A stretch of 64,000 nucleotides of DNA from Eubacterium_U album (lineage in GTDB: Bacteria > Bacillota > Clostridia > Lachnospirales > Lachnospiraceae): NCBI RefSeq assembly GCF_025336545.1, contig NZ_JAODBU010000006.1, positions 62,001 to 126,000 of the forward strand, read 5' to 3'. A program made the translations under genes and the position numbers. A model generated the notes under the pieces. The model was not told the DNA's origin. It saw only the letters and a list, made by a program, of their open reading frames with translations, and did no database searches. Below are positions 43,878 to 53,223 of this stretch, piece after piece (the first letter of the stretch is position 1; the number at the start of each line of letters is the position of its first letter).

Positions 43878-44582
43878 TTATGCTTTGCTGTGTACTTCAA
43901 ATTTGTATCCAATACCCCAAACAGTGGAAAGGGCCCATGTGTCGCTGTCGTGAATTTTTTCACGAATTCTTTTAATGTGTACATCGACAGTTCTGGTGTC
44001 TCCGGCATATTCATATCCCCAGATATTGTCTAATAACTGTTCTCTTGTAAATACCTGATTTGGAGAGGAAGCAAGGAAATATAAAAGTTCAATTTCCTTA
44101 GGTGCCATTTCAAGAGTTTCACCTTTATAAACTACTTCATAATTAGAAAGGTTAACTGTAAGGTCTGGGAATTTAACGACTTCAGCTCCACCGGTAGTAG
44201 TAGAAGTTGTCTGGTTTGCGCGACGTAAAAGAGCTTTGACTCTTGCGACGAGTTCCTTAGAATCGAATGGTTTAATCATATAGTCATCTGCTCCAAGTTC
44301 CAATCCAAGAACCTTATCAAAAACTTCTGTTTTGGCAGAAAGCATAATAATTGGTACATTTGACTCCATTCTTATTTCACGGCATACCTGATAACCGTCT
44401 TTTCCGGGAAGCATAATGTCTAACAAAACAACATCAGGCATATATTCCTTAAATGCTGTGATTGCAGACTGTCCGTCATGCTCAATACGGGTATCAAAAC
44501 ATTCTTTTGTCAAATAAAGAGAGATTAACTCTGCAATATGTTCATCATCATCTACGATTAAAATTTTCTGTTTACTAACCAT
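43878..44582 (-). CDS. OmpR/PhoB-family response regulator
   Basis: 234 residues. The receiver has the acidic pocket VDDDEH, phospho-Asp55 in PDVVLLDIMLPG, the conserved Thr/Ser in IIMLSA and Lys in YMIKPFD. The C-terminal winged helix (about 135-234) shows ELLYFLASSPNQVFTREQLLDNIWG and TVDVHIKRIREKI. The ATG at 44582 lies 5 bases after GGAGG. The cognate kinase follows in the same direction. A GTTGCTT/AAGCAAC hairpin at 44636-44657 lies in its leader. Confidence 0.95.
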   Translation of the reverse strand: MVSKQKILIVDDDEHIAELISLYLTKECFDTRIEHDGQSAITAFKEYMPDVVLLDIMLPGKDGYQVCREIRMESNVPIIMLSAKTEVFDKVLGLELGADDYMIKPFDSKELVARVKALLRRANQTTSTTTGGAEVVKFPDLTVNLSNYEVVYKGETLEMAPKEIELLYFLASSPNQVFTREQLLDNIWGYEYAGDTRTVDVHIKRIREKIHDSDTWALSTVWGIGYKFEVHSKA

Positions 44583-44635
44583 AATATCCTCCAATAATAT
44601 TCACATAAATATTTGAAATTATTTATACATATACG

Positions 44636-44657
44636 GTTGCTTTCGCAAAGAAGCAAC
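44636..44657 (-). other. Hairpin in the response regulator leader
   Basis: GTTGCTT (44636-44642) pairs with AAGCAAC (44651-44657), 54 bases before the ATG. No function can be assigned. Confidence 0.4.
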
Positions 44658-44788
44658 ATTTTCATATGCATAAATTAACATAATAAAGTGTAACATACAT
44701 AAATGAACAAACATTGTATATATTTTTATTTAAATGTAACGGCAGAAACTTAAAAAATAATATTCATTGTTACATTCGATTATTGTTA

Positions 44789-47161
44789 TTATTTAAATGT
44801 AACAACAGTAGCTCCGGCACCGCCTTCGCCATGCTCGCCGTTTCTGTATGATTTTACATAGCTCAGATTTTTCAAATGATTCTGGATAGCACTTCTAAGA
44901 GCACCGGTTCCCTTTCCGTGAATTATGTAAACCTGAGGCAAATGTGCTATATAAGCGTCATCTAAATATTTGTCTAATTCAAATATAGCTTCATCTACAG
45001 TTTTGCCAATTAAATTTAATTCCATTTTTACGTTTTTAGCCTTGTCCATTTTTATCTTACCTGTGTTGCTTCGGACAAGACCAGGTGCTTTTACATCAGG
45101 CTCATCTAGAATCTCTAAATCAGAAATGTTAACCTTGGAATTTAAAATACCCATTTGTACATTAACGTCTCCATTGGCATTTGGTAAAGTAGAAATCGTT
45201 CCTTTTAAATTAAGACTAAGAACCTTAACTCCTGTTCCGATTTTAAATTCAGAAGGCTTGTGCTTTTTCTTTGCAGCGGAAGCTTTCATGGAAAGACCGC
45301 TTTGGTTTTCCTTTAATTTGCTGCCGAGTTTGCTTCTGGATTTTTCCATAGCCTTTGTATTATGAGATTTAGAGCCCTGATTAATTGTTCTTATTGACTC
45401 GTCAGCTAATTCTTTTGCATCCTTTAAAATATCAACAGCTTCTTCACGGGCTTTAGTAATAATTTTTTCACGTTGTTCATCTAAACGTTTATTTTTTAAT
45501 TCATAATCGCGCTTTAATGATTTAATTTGTGATTTATAGGCTGCAATTTCCTCACGGTCTTTTTCAATTGTAAGTTTGCTCTCTTCTAATTTTGCAATGA
45601 CATCTTCAAATTTTTCATTTTCTGAATCAATACGTTTCTTTGCATCATCAATAATGTAATCAGGAAGTCCGAGCTTTGAAGAAATGGCAAAAGCATTACT
45701 TTTTCCGGGAATTCCAATTAACAGTTTATATGTTGGACGAAGAGTCTCAACATTAAATTCGCAGCAGGCATTTTCTACACCGTCAGTAGAAAGGGCAAAT
45801 AACTTCAATTCACTATAATGTGTTGTTGCCATTGTGCGTGTTCCGATATTTTTTAAGAATGACAAAATGGAAATTCCAAGAGCAGCACCTTCTACAGGGT
45901 CAGTTCCCGCGCCTAATTCATCAAACAAAACGAGAGAATTTTCGTCAGCTTCGTTTAAAATATTTACAGTATTTACCATGTGGGCAGAGAAAGTACTAAG
46001 ACTTTGTTCAATACTTTGTTCATCACCGATGTCGGCAAATACCTCATTAAATACAGCTAACATACTTCCTTCAAATGCAGGAATGTGAAGACCAGACTGT
46101 CCCATTAATGTAAGTAAACCTACAGTTTTTAAAGAAACTGTCTTACCACCGGTATTTGGTCCGGTTACTATTAATAAAGTAAAATCTTTTCCTAAATGTA
46201 TATCAATAGGAACTACTTTATGTGGGTCAAGCAATGGATGACGTCCCTGTTTAATATTAATTTGCTTATTATTACTAAATATAGGTTCACTTGCTTTCAT
46301 ATTCTTAGCAAGTATAGCCCTTGCAAATATAAAATCGAGTTCAGCAAGAATATCCATATCTGTTTTTAATTCGTATAAATGCTCAGCACATAAAATACTT
46401 AAATTTGCTAAAATGACCTGAATTTCATCAGCTTCTTTTGATGCAAGTTCACGAAGTGTATTATTCAAATTGACAACCGCCATAGGCTCAATAAAAAGAG
46501 TAGAGCCTGTTGAAGACTGGTCATGTATCATGCCGGGAACTGCACTGCGGTATTCCTGCTTGACCGGTACACAGTAGCGACCGTCACGCATTGTAATTAA
46601 TGCATCCTGCAAATAAGTACGCCCTGACTGAGAATTAATTATTGAATTCAATTGAGAATGAATTCTATCATTAGTAATCTTTATCTGTCGACGGATATTT
46701 TTCAAATTAGCTGAAGCGTCATCGGCTATCTCATCTTCTGAAAGAATACAACCTGTAATTTCAGAATTTAAGTTTGACAAAGGTTCAATGCTGTCAAATA
46801 ATTGGTCAAGACTGTTGGGTTCACCATCTGCATCTTCTTTACGTGCAAATGTTTTTACGCGCAAGGCAATTTTTAACAAGGAACTGATTTTTAAAAGCTC
46901 TCCGGCACCGAGTGCACTGCCAATTTCAAGTCTTTTAAGACTTGCACTTATATCATATAATCCGGAAAATGATACGCTTCCCTTTTGCCACACGAGTGAT
47001 AGAGCATCAGCAGTTTCCTTTTGTAATTTTTTTATTTTATTTAAATCTGATATCGGCTCAAGCTTGCGACATTTTTCTTTTCCAAGCTCAGAGCACGCAC
47101 AATCTGAAAGTCTGTCTATAATTTTGTTATATTCAAGAGTTTTTAAGACCTTTTTGTTCAT
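44789..47161 (-). CDS. mutS2: Endonuclease/ribosome-collision factor MutS2
   Basis: 790 residues. The N-terminal MutS-like lever and core contain DALITMRDGRYCVPVK, then an ABC-type ATPase with Walker A TGPNTGGKTVSLKTVG, Walker B SLVLFDELGAGTDP and ATTHYSELK. A long coiled coil (about 510-610), a KOW-like segment (FKIGTGVKVLSLNLKGTI) and a C-terminal Smr domain (LNLIGKTVDEAI, VYIIHGKGTGALR) complete the family layout. MutS2 was first linked to suppressing recombination and, in Bacillus, splits stalled collided ribosomes. The ATG at 47161 has GGAG 8 bases upstream; 20 further in-frame codons before it lack an SD. Confidence 0.95.
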   Translation of the reverse strand: MNKKVLKTLEYNKIIDRLSDCACSELGKEKCRKLEPISDLNKIKKLQKETADALSLVWQKGSVSFSGLYDISASLKRLEIGSALGAGELLKISSLLKIALRVKTFARKEDADGEPNSLDQLFDSIEPLSNLNSEITGCILSEDEIADDASANLKNIRRQIKITNDRIHSQLNSIINSQSGRTYLQDALITMRDGRYCVPVKQEYRSAVPGMIHDQSSTGSTLFIEPMAVVNLNNTLRELASKEADEIQVILANLSILCAEHLYELKTDMDILAELDFIFARAILAKNMKASEPIFSNNKQINIKQGRHPLLDPHKVVPIDIHLGKDFTLLIVTGPNTGGKTVSLKTVGLLTLMGQSGLHIPAFEGSMLAVFNEVFADIGDEQSIEQSLSTFSAHMVNTVNILNEADENSLVLFDELGAGTDPVEGAALGISILSFLKNIGTRTMATTHYSELKLFALSTDGVENACCEFNVETLRPTYKLLIGIPGKSNAFAISSKLGLPDYIIDDAKKRIDSENEKFEDVIAKLEESKLTIEKDREEIAAYKSQIKSLKRDYELKNKRLDEQREKIITKAREEAVDILKDAKELADESIRTINQGSKSHNTKAMEKSRSKLGSKLKENQSGLSMKASAAKKKHKPSEFKIGTGVKVLSLNLKGTISTLPNANGDVNVQMGILNSKVNISDLEILDEPDVKAPGLVRSNTGKIKMDKAKNVKMELNLIGKTVDEAIFELDKYLDDAYIAHLPQVYIIHGKGTGALRSAIQNHLKNLSYVKSYRNGEHGEGGAGATVVTFK

Positions 47162-47285
47162 GATAATACTCCAATTCTTGTATTTAAATTCATAATCAAT
47201 TATAATAAAGAACAGTTGCAAGGTAAAGGGAAAAATGCCTTAGTAAAATTAGTGTAGTGGCCATTTGGCTTAGAAAGAGGAAGAA

Positions 47286-48236
47286 ATGAAATATATTGAA
47301 GCATTGAGAGAAGGCGAAAGGATTCAGGAAATCTATTTATGTAAACAAAAGAATGTTGCAATGACAAAGACAGGTAAAGAATATGAAAATGTAATCCTTC
47401 AGGATAAGACAGGTTCTTTGGATGCCAAAATATGGGATCCAAGATCAATGGGAATAGATGATTTTGATGCATTAGATTACGTCGAAGTAAGTGGTGACGT
47501 AACTGTATTTAATGGTCAGACACAGTTATCAATTAAAAGAGCAAGAAAGGCAAAAGAGGGAGAATATGATCCTTCTGACTATTTGCCTGTTTCAGATAAG
47601 AATCTTGATGATATGTTTAATGAATTATTAGGATTTATTTCAAATGTTGAGAATATATACTATAAGCAGTTGCTTAGCAAATTATTTATAGAAAATCAGG
47701 AATTTGCTAAGGCATTTAAAAATCATTCAGCAGCAAAAAGTGTTCATCATGGATTTATTGGTGGCTTACTTGAGCATACAGTTTCAGTAACAAGATTGTG
47801 TGAATTCTACACAAAGCAGTATCCAATGTTAAATAAGGATTTGCTTATAACTGCAGCAATTTGTCATGATATTGGAAAAGTATATGAATTATCTTCATTC
47901 CCATTAAATGACTACACAGATGTAGGACAACTTTTAGGTCACATAGTTATGGGCTCAGAAATGGTAGGAGATATTGCCAGAACAATTAGTGGATTTCCAA
48001 AAACTCAGTTAGTGGAATTAAAGCACTGTATTTTGGCTCATCACGGAGAACTTGAATATGGTTCACCAAAGAAACCGGCATTAGTTGAAGCTATGGCTCT
48101 TAATTTCGCAGATAATACAGATGCTAAGATGGAAACAATGGCAGAATTGTTTAAGGCTAATGCAAATAAGTCTTCAGATGAATGGTTAGGTTATAACCGC
48201 TTACTGGAAACAAATATCAGAAAGACAAGCGAGTAA
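47286..48236 (+). CDS. yhaM: 3'-5' exoribonuclease YhaM family
   Basis: 316 residues. An N-terminal OB-fold (about 15-90, YENVILQDKTGSLDAKIWD) binds nucleic acid and an HD domain (about 150-280) holds the metal site: HHGFIGGLLEHTVSV, AICHDIGK and CILAHHGELEYGSP. YhaM trims RNA and single-stranded DNA ends in Firmicutes. AGAGGAAG precedes the ATG. It diverges from mutS2 and is followed 10 bases later by the rRNA methyltransferase, so the two are probably one transcript. Confidence 0.93.
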   Translation: MKYIEALREGERIQEIYLCKQKNVAMTKTGKEYENVILQDKTGSLDAKIWDPRSMGIDDFDALDYVEVSGDVTVFNGQTQLSIKRARKAKEGEYDPSDYLPVSDKNLDDMFNELLGFISNVENIYYKQLLSKLFIENQEFAKAFKNHSAAKSVHHGFIGGLLEHTVSVTRLCEFYTKQYPMLNKDLLITAAICHDIGKVYELSSFPLNDYTDVGQLLGHIVMGSEMVGDIARTISGFPKTQLVELKHCILAHHGELEYGSPKKPALVEAMALNFADNTDAKMETMAELFKANANKSSDEWLGYNRLLETNIRKTSE

Positions 48237-48246
48237 AGGAATATTC

Positions 48247-49641
48247 ATGGTTAAAAAGAACGATATTATAGATTTAACAATTGAAGATTTAGGAGTAAAC
48301 GGAGAGGGTATAGGCAAGGTTGATGGCTATACTCTCTTTGTTAAAGATGGGGTAATTGGTGATGAAGTTACTGTCAAAGTAATGAAGGCGAATAAAAATT
48401 TTGGATTTGCAAGACTTATGGAGATTAATAAACCATCAAAAGATAGAGTGACTCCGCGTTGTAGTGTGGCAAGACAGTGTGGTGGATGTCAGATTCAGTG
48501 CTTAAGTTATGAAGAACAGCTTAAGTTCAAGCAGAATAAAGTGTATAACAATCTTGTACGAATTGGTGGACAGGATGACTTTGTAATGAAAGATATAATA
48601 GGGATGGAGGAACCATTTAATTATAGAAACAAAGCACAGTTTCCTGTGGGCATAGATAAAGAAGGAAATATTGTTTCAGGATTTTATGCCGGAAGGACAC
48701 ATTCAATTATTGGAATTGACAGTTGTGATTTAGGACTTAAATTAGATGGCAGAGACATTAATAAAGAAGTTATGGATATTGTAAAAAAATTCATGACTAA
48801 ATATCAGATTGAACCATACAACGAGGTTACGCATAAAGGATTAGTGCGTCATGTCCTTATAAGAATAGGTGCAAAAACAAAACAGATAATGGTATGCATC
48901 ATTATAAATGGTAGAAAGTTACCAAATAAAGATGAATTAGTAGAAAAGTTATGTAAACTAGAAGGTATGCACAGTGTGTCCTTAAATATTAATACAAATA
49001 AGAGCAATGTAATTTTAGGCAGCAAAATTATAAACTTGTATGGACCGGGATATATCGAAGATTATATTGGAGATGTAAAATTTAGAATTTCACCATTATC
49101 ATTTTTTCAGGTAAATCCTGTTCAGACAGAAAAGTTATATAATAAGGCTTTGGAATATGCTGATTTGTCAGGAAATGAAATTGTATGGGATTTATACTGT
49201 GGAATTGGAAGCATTTCCTTATTCCTCGCAAAGAAGGCAAAGAAAGTGTTAGGTGTTGAAATTGTACCTGAAGCAATTGAAGATGCAAGATTAAATGCAA
49301 AAATAAATAAAATAGATAATTCGGAATTTTTCGTAGGAGCAGCAGAAGATGTTGTTACAGAGTATTTTTCTAAACACGAAAATGAAGCTGAGTGTAAACC
49401 GGATGTTATAGTTGTTGACCCTCCGCGAAAAGGTTGTGATGAAAAATTATTGTCTACGATTGTAAAAATGAATCCAAAGCGTGTTGTGTATGTAAGTTGT
49501 GACAGTGCAACACTTGCAAGGGATGTAAAATGGCTTAGCGAGAATGGATATAAATTAAAGGAAGCAACGCCATGCGATATGTTTGGTCAAACCGTTCATG
49601 TGGAGACGGTCTGCTTGCTCAGCCGAAAAGAACCTAACTAA
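48247..49641 (+). CDS. rlmD: 23S rRNA (uracil-5-)-methyltransferase, RlmD/RlmCD family
   Basis: 464 residues: a TRAM RNA-binding domain (about 1-60), a [4Fe-4S] cluster site (CSVARQCGGCQIQC), and an SAM-dependent methyltransferase with WDLYCGIGSISLFLA, VVDPPRKGCDE and YVSCDSATLARD, where the Cys is the catalytic nucleophile. In Firmicutes one such enzyme often makes both m5U747 and m5U1939. The stop at 49639-49641 is directly followed by a decayed ORF6N fragment. Confidence 0.94.
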   Translation: MVKKNDIIDLTIEDLGVNGEGIGKVDGYTLFVKDGVIGDEVTVKVMKANKNFGFARLMEINKPSKDRVTPRCSVARQCGGCQIQCLSYEEQLKFKQNKVYNNLVRIGGQDDFVMKDIIGMEEPFNYRNKAQFPVGIDKEGNIVSGFYAGRTHSIIGIDSCDLGLKLDGRDINKEVMDIVKKFMTKYQIEPYNEVTHKGLVRHVLIRIGAKTKQIMVCIIINGRKLPNKDELVEKLCKLEGMHSVSLNINTNKSNVILGSKIINLYGPGYIEDYIGDVKFRISPLSFFQVNPVQTEKLYNKALEYADLSGNEIVWDLYCGIGSISLFLAKKAKKVLGVEIVPEAIEDARLNAKINKIDNSEFFVGAAEDVVTEYFSKHENEAECKPDVIVVDPPRKGCDEKLLSTIVKMNPKRVVYVSCDSATLARDVKWLSENGYKLKEATPCDMFGQTVHVETVCLLSRKEPN

Positions 49642-49780
49642 GGGGCAGGTAATGCTAGATAAAGATTTGGCAGAAATATATGGCTATAAAGGCCAAAAGT
49701 TAGAGGCTGACATTTTGATATGTACCCCTTTTACTGGACATCCAATGAAAGGGATATATATCATTTTGTACAGTTTCTAA
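49640..49780 (+). pseudogene. ORF6N-domain protein remnant
   Basis: After GGGGCAGGT an ATG at 49652 opens a 42-codon frame starting MLDKDLAEIYGYKGQKLEAD. This matches the start of ORF6N domains, found in phage- and mobile-element-borne antirepressor-like proteins, where GQVMLDKDLAEIYGY is typical. After about 20 residues the similarity ends and the remaining codons (CTPFTGHPMKG...) look unrelated. The following bases can pair as GATATGTACCCCTTT with AAAGGGATATATATC, possibly an element end. Most likely a truncated relic. Confidence 0.65.
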
Positions 49781-49862
49781 ATAAAAACAGAATCTAAAAT
49801 ACATAGGTGTTCATTGAGAAAGATTTAGTGCTACAATAAAAGAAAAACTGAAAGGCTGAAAA

Positions 49863-51983
49863 ATGAAAATAAAACTATTACATACTTTAAAAAATTATGA
49901 TAGAAAAAATCTTATAAAAGATATAATTGCCGGAATTATAATAATGGCCGTGTCTATTCCTATATCAATGGGATATGCTCAGATTGCGGGATTGCCGGCA
50001 GTTTATGGAATATATGGTTCAGTATTTCCGATACTTGCATTTGCACTTTTTTCCACATCACCACAATTTATATTTGGAGTCGATGCGGCTCCAGCGGCTC
50101 TTGTTGGCTCTGCTTTATTAAGCCTTAATATAGAGTTAGGTTCAGACGAGGCAATTGCAGCAGTTCCGGTAATGACATTTTTTGTGGCAGTATGGTTGCT
50201 TGCATTCTATTTTATGAAGGCAGGAAAGCTGGTAAATTATATTTCAGCACCTGTAATGGGTGGATTTATAACAGGAATATGTACAACGATTATATTAATG
50301 CAGATTCCGAAAATAATGGGTGGCAGCTCCGGAACAGGAGAATTTTTTGAGCTGGCAGAGCACATATATGAAACCTTAAAGCATGCAAATATTCCATCTG
50401 TAATAATGGGGGTGATTGCTCTTGTTATATTATTAGTTTCAAAAAAATTAATACCAAAGTTTCCAATGGCAGTAGTGCTTATGTTTGCGGGAACAATAAT
50501 AACATTAAATATGCCAATAAGAGATTGGGGAATAAATACTCTAAGTGCCGTGGAACCGGGGCTCCCAAAGTGGAGCATTCCGGATTTTTCTATTATTTCT
50601 ATTCAGCAGACAATAACAATAAGTTTATCTGTAGCAGTAGTAATAATGGCAGAAACCTTATTGGCAGAAAATAGTTTCGCACAAAAAAATAATTATCGTA
50701 TAAATGATAATCAGGAAATCCTGGCTTTTTCAGTTGGAAATTTTATGGCGGCATTTACAGGATGCTGTCCAATTAATGGTTCCGTCTCACGTACTGCAAT
50801 GGGAGAACAATATCAGGCAAAAACTCAACTTACAGGAATTGTTGCAGGACTTTCAATGATAGTGTTGCTTATTTGTGGAACAGGGTTTATAGGTTATTTG
50901 CCAATACCAATTTTAACAGCAATTGTTATTTCAGCACTTTTGGGAGCAACAGAGTTTGACCTTGCAGCACGACTTTGGAAATTGAGCAGAACAGAATTTC
51001 TTATTTTTGTAGGAGCATTTTTAGGCGTACTATTACTTGGAACAATAAATGGAGTTTTAATAGGAATAATTCTTTCGTTTACAGAAATGATTATAAGAAC
51101 TTCAAAACCATCAAGATGTTTTCTTGGAATACAGCCTGGACATAGACATTTTAGGGATTTGAAAGAAGGAAATCAGATTCATGCCATAGAAGGTGTAATT
51201 ATTTACAGATTTAGCAGTAATTTGTTTTTTGCAAATATCGGAGTGCTACAGCGTGATATAGAAGACAGTATAAAACCTGATACAAAGGCAGTAATTTTAG
51301 ATGCAAGCGGAATAGGAAGCATAGATATAACAGCAGCAGACAGACTTGCAATGTTATATAAATCCTTGAAGGAAAAAGGAATACGATTTTACATGACCGA
51401 GCATATAGCAAAGGTAAATGAGCAGATAAGAACTCTTGGGCTTGGATATATGATTGAAGAGGGAAGGGTAAGAAGAACAATACATATAGCATTAAAAGAT
51501 ATGGGAATCGCAAGACCATATCCGTTAGAGGGTGGAATTGAAAATGAAGAAAGAAGTGCTTCAAGAAAGCGTGCGGATAACAAAGTACAGGAATTCGTAT
51601 GGGCGTTTGGAGCTGAAAGCGAGGAGCAAATAGAAAAACAGATAGTTTTACAGATTCAACAGCTAAAGAAAACGGGAGATATCGAAAAACTTTTCCACGG
51701 AAGCTGGTCTCATATGGATGCATTTGACGAGGATGAATGGTTAGAACATTTAGAAGAACATTTGAAGGAAATCGTTAATATTTCAGGAAAAGATGAAAAG
51801 AGCATTGCTACCAGATTTGAAGAACATAGAAAAGAAATCCATGAGAGAATCAAAAATGAGCATCCGGAAATGGCAGAGCGATTCAAGAAAAGAAGGCATA
51901 TTCTTGATGAACATTTAAGACAAAGACATCCTGAAGTATTTAATCTTATTGAGCATTTAAGGGAAAGTGATGATAGTAACTAA
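49863..51983 (+). CDS. SulP family anion transporter with STAS domain and charged C-terminal tail
   Basis: 706 residues. Residues ~15-400 are the SLC26/SulP membrane domain (IIIMAVSIPISMGYAQIAGLP, AFTGCCPINGSVSRTAMG), and ~430-525 a STAS domain (GVIIYRFSSNLFFANIG, AVILDASGIGSIDITA). SulP proteins carry sulfate, bicarbonate, nitrate or dicarboxylates; the anion is not decided. The last ~150 residues are unusual: highly charged and helical, His/Glu-rich, with HRKEIHERIKNEHPEMAERF and RHPEVFNLIEHLRE. Two terminator-like hairpins follow. Confidence 0.9.
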   Translation: MKIKLLHTLKNYDRKNLIKDIIAGIIIMAVSIPISMGYAQIAGLPAVYGIYGSVFPILAFALFSTSPQFIFGVDAAPAALVGSALLSLNIELGSDEAIAAVPVMTFFVAVWLLAFYFMKAGKLVNYISAPVMGGFITGICTTIILMQIPKIMGGSSGTGEFFELAEHIYETLKHANIPSVIMGVIALVILLVSKKLIPKFPMAVVLMFAGTIITLNMPIRDWGINTLSAVEPGLPKWSIPDFSIISIQQTITISLSVAVVIMAETLLAENSFAQKNNYRINDNQEILAFSVGNFMAAFTGCCPINGSVSRTAMGEQYQAKTQLTGIVAGLSMIVLLICGTGFIGYLPIPILTAIVISALLGATEFDLAARLWKLSRTEFLIFVGAFLGVLLLGTINGVLIGIILSFTEMIIRTSKPSRCFLGIQPGHRHFRDLKEGNQIHAIEGVIIYRFSSNLFFANIGVLQRDIEDSIKPDTKAVILDASGIGSIDITAADRLAMLYKSLKEKGIRFYMTEHIAKVNEQIRTLGLGYMIEEGRVRRTIHIALKDMGIARPYPLEGGIENEERSASRKRADNKVQEFVWAFGAESEEQIEKQIVLQIQQLKKTGDIEKLFHGSWSHMDAFDEDEWLEHLEEHLKEIVNISGKDEKSIATRFEEHRKEIHERIKNEHPEMAERFKKRRHILDEHLRQRHPEVFNLIEHLRESDDSN

Positions 51984-51991
51984 ATCGTTCA

Positions 51992-52026
51992 TATACCGGA
52001 TTTCTAATATTCGGTCTGTATTTTTT
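51992..52026 (+). terminator. Terminator after the SulP gene
   Basis: ACCG/CGGT core with flanking ATA/TGTAT and T6. The stem is short. Confidence 0.5.
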
Positions 52027-52045
52027 ATAAAATGATGATAGCAAC

Positions 52046-52095
52046 TTAATTTTTCCTGTACCCGGTATAACAGAATCGGGCATAGGAAAAATTAA
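52046..52095. terminator. Bidirectional terminator between SulP and asparaginase genes
   Basis: Outer arms TTAATTTTTCCT and AGGAAAAATTAA with an inner CCCG/CGGG. The symmetric A/T-rich base allows termination on either strand. Confidence 0.65.
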
Positions 52096-52146
52096 ATGTA
52101 TTATTTTAATCTAATACACAATACAACTAATAGCGAATCTGTTTAA

Positions 52147-53190
52147 CTAATCGCAATTATATAAAATCATTAATTTCGCATAAGCAGCTTCGCAAGAAAT
52201 ATTGTAAAGAGGAGTTACACCGGTATCTATAATTTTTGCACTGCTGTCGTATAAGGCTGCATCTTTGCTTTTAAATGATGCACAGTAAAAATCTATTCCT
52301 AAATCTATACATTTTTTTGCAAAATCAATAATAGAATATCCATCAGTTGTACATGCCGTTGCTGAATGATACATATAATGAAGGACAGCTTTTGGCTTTG
52401 TACTTAAATCAATGTTGTCATATTTTAGACCCGGATAAGGACGAATTAATAATATCCCGTTGTTAAAGTTCCCACTCCATAAAGCAGAGTTAGCGTCATT
52501 AGCACAAATCGAAGTTTCGCAGTGTTCCGAATTATTGCAAATATTATTAAAATCAGGTGCATTTTTAAATGATATATTTAATTTATGGGATTCTGACAAA
52601 TGAGGATAGCTTTCGTTAGCAAAAAATCTTTCATCAATCATTTTGCCAAAATAGTCACCCGTAAAACTGCGAAACTGGTCTGTAAAAGGGTCTGATTCTA
52701 CAATATGAGTAGAAAGATAAACAGGCATTTCCCCCTTATTATTTTCGAAAATAGTGAACACACCATGCATGTGAGATTCTTTAATAAAACATACAGCATT
52801 TCTGAAATTGTTCATGCCATTACTGCCGGGAAGTCCCAAAGCAAGATTGCTTGCAACAAGTACAATTGGAATAGAACAATTTTCAAACATTGTTCCAATT
52901 AAAGCTGATGTATAGGAAAGTGTATCAGAACCATGTGTTATAATGATTCCCTGATATTTTTCAAAATTTAATTCCAAAAGGCAATTGCATAAAACGCCCC
53001 ACTCTACAGGAGTAAGATTTTCACTTAAAATATTAATCGGCTGAATTACTTCAAATTCAGTATCATCAGCATATTTCTCATTATATAACTGAAGAAGTCT
53101 ATAAGAGGAAGCAGCAGTGGTATTGATAATTTTTCCCTCGACTTTGCTTCCAATAGTTCCTCCGGTTAAAATGACTAAAATTTTCTTCAT
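52147..53190 (-). CDS. Asparaginase/glutaminase family protein
   Basis: Hydrolyses L-asparagine (and possibly L-glutamine) to the acid and ammonia. 347 residues. The first catalytic Thr is in LTGGTIGSK, the second motif HGSDTLSYT contains the Thr-Asp pair, with Ser where most family members have Thr (HGTDT). GEMPVYLSTHIVESDPF and LLIRPYPGLKYDNID are further family stretches. No signal peptide, so probably cytoplasmic. The C-terminal domain is longer and more divergent than in ansA. It is the third gene of a minus-strand operon, 33 bases after the secreted MBL protein. Confidence 0.88.
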   Translation of the reverse strand: MKKILVILTGGTIGSKVEGKIINTTAASSYRLLQLYNEKYADDTEFEVIQPINILSENLTPVEWGVLCNCLLELNFEKYQGIIITHGSDTLSYTSALIGTMFENCSIPIVLVASNLALGLPGSNGMNNFRNAVCFIKESHMHGVFTIFENNKGEMPVYLSTHIVESDPFTDQFRSFTGDYFGKMIDERFFANESYPHLSESHKLNISFKNAPDFNNICNNSEHCETSICANDANSALWSGNFNNGILLIRPYPGLKYDNIDLSTKPKAVLHYMYHSATACTTDGYSIIDFAKKCIDLGIDFYCASFKSKDAALYDSSAKIIDTGVTPLYNISCEAAYAKLMILYNCD

Positions 53191-53223
53191 AAATTGCTCC
53201 TAAGTATTGGAAGCGTTGCAAAA

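Noticed and set aside
44726..44803. Repeat TTATTTAAATGTAAC at 44726-44740 and at the mutS2 end (44789-44803)
   Set aside because: 15 bases in very AT-rich DNA, one copy coding; probably chance or a minor local duplication.
49583..49780. 65-codon frame that begins inside the end of rlmD
   Set aside because: The first 23 codons are an alternate frame of rlmD without an SD; only the part after 49640 has a meaningful signal.
51211..51723. 170-codon minus-strand open frame inside the SulP gene
   Set aside because: It is antisense to a well-supported coding region, has no SD or promoter, and its composition is that of a shadow frame.
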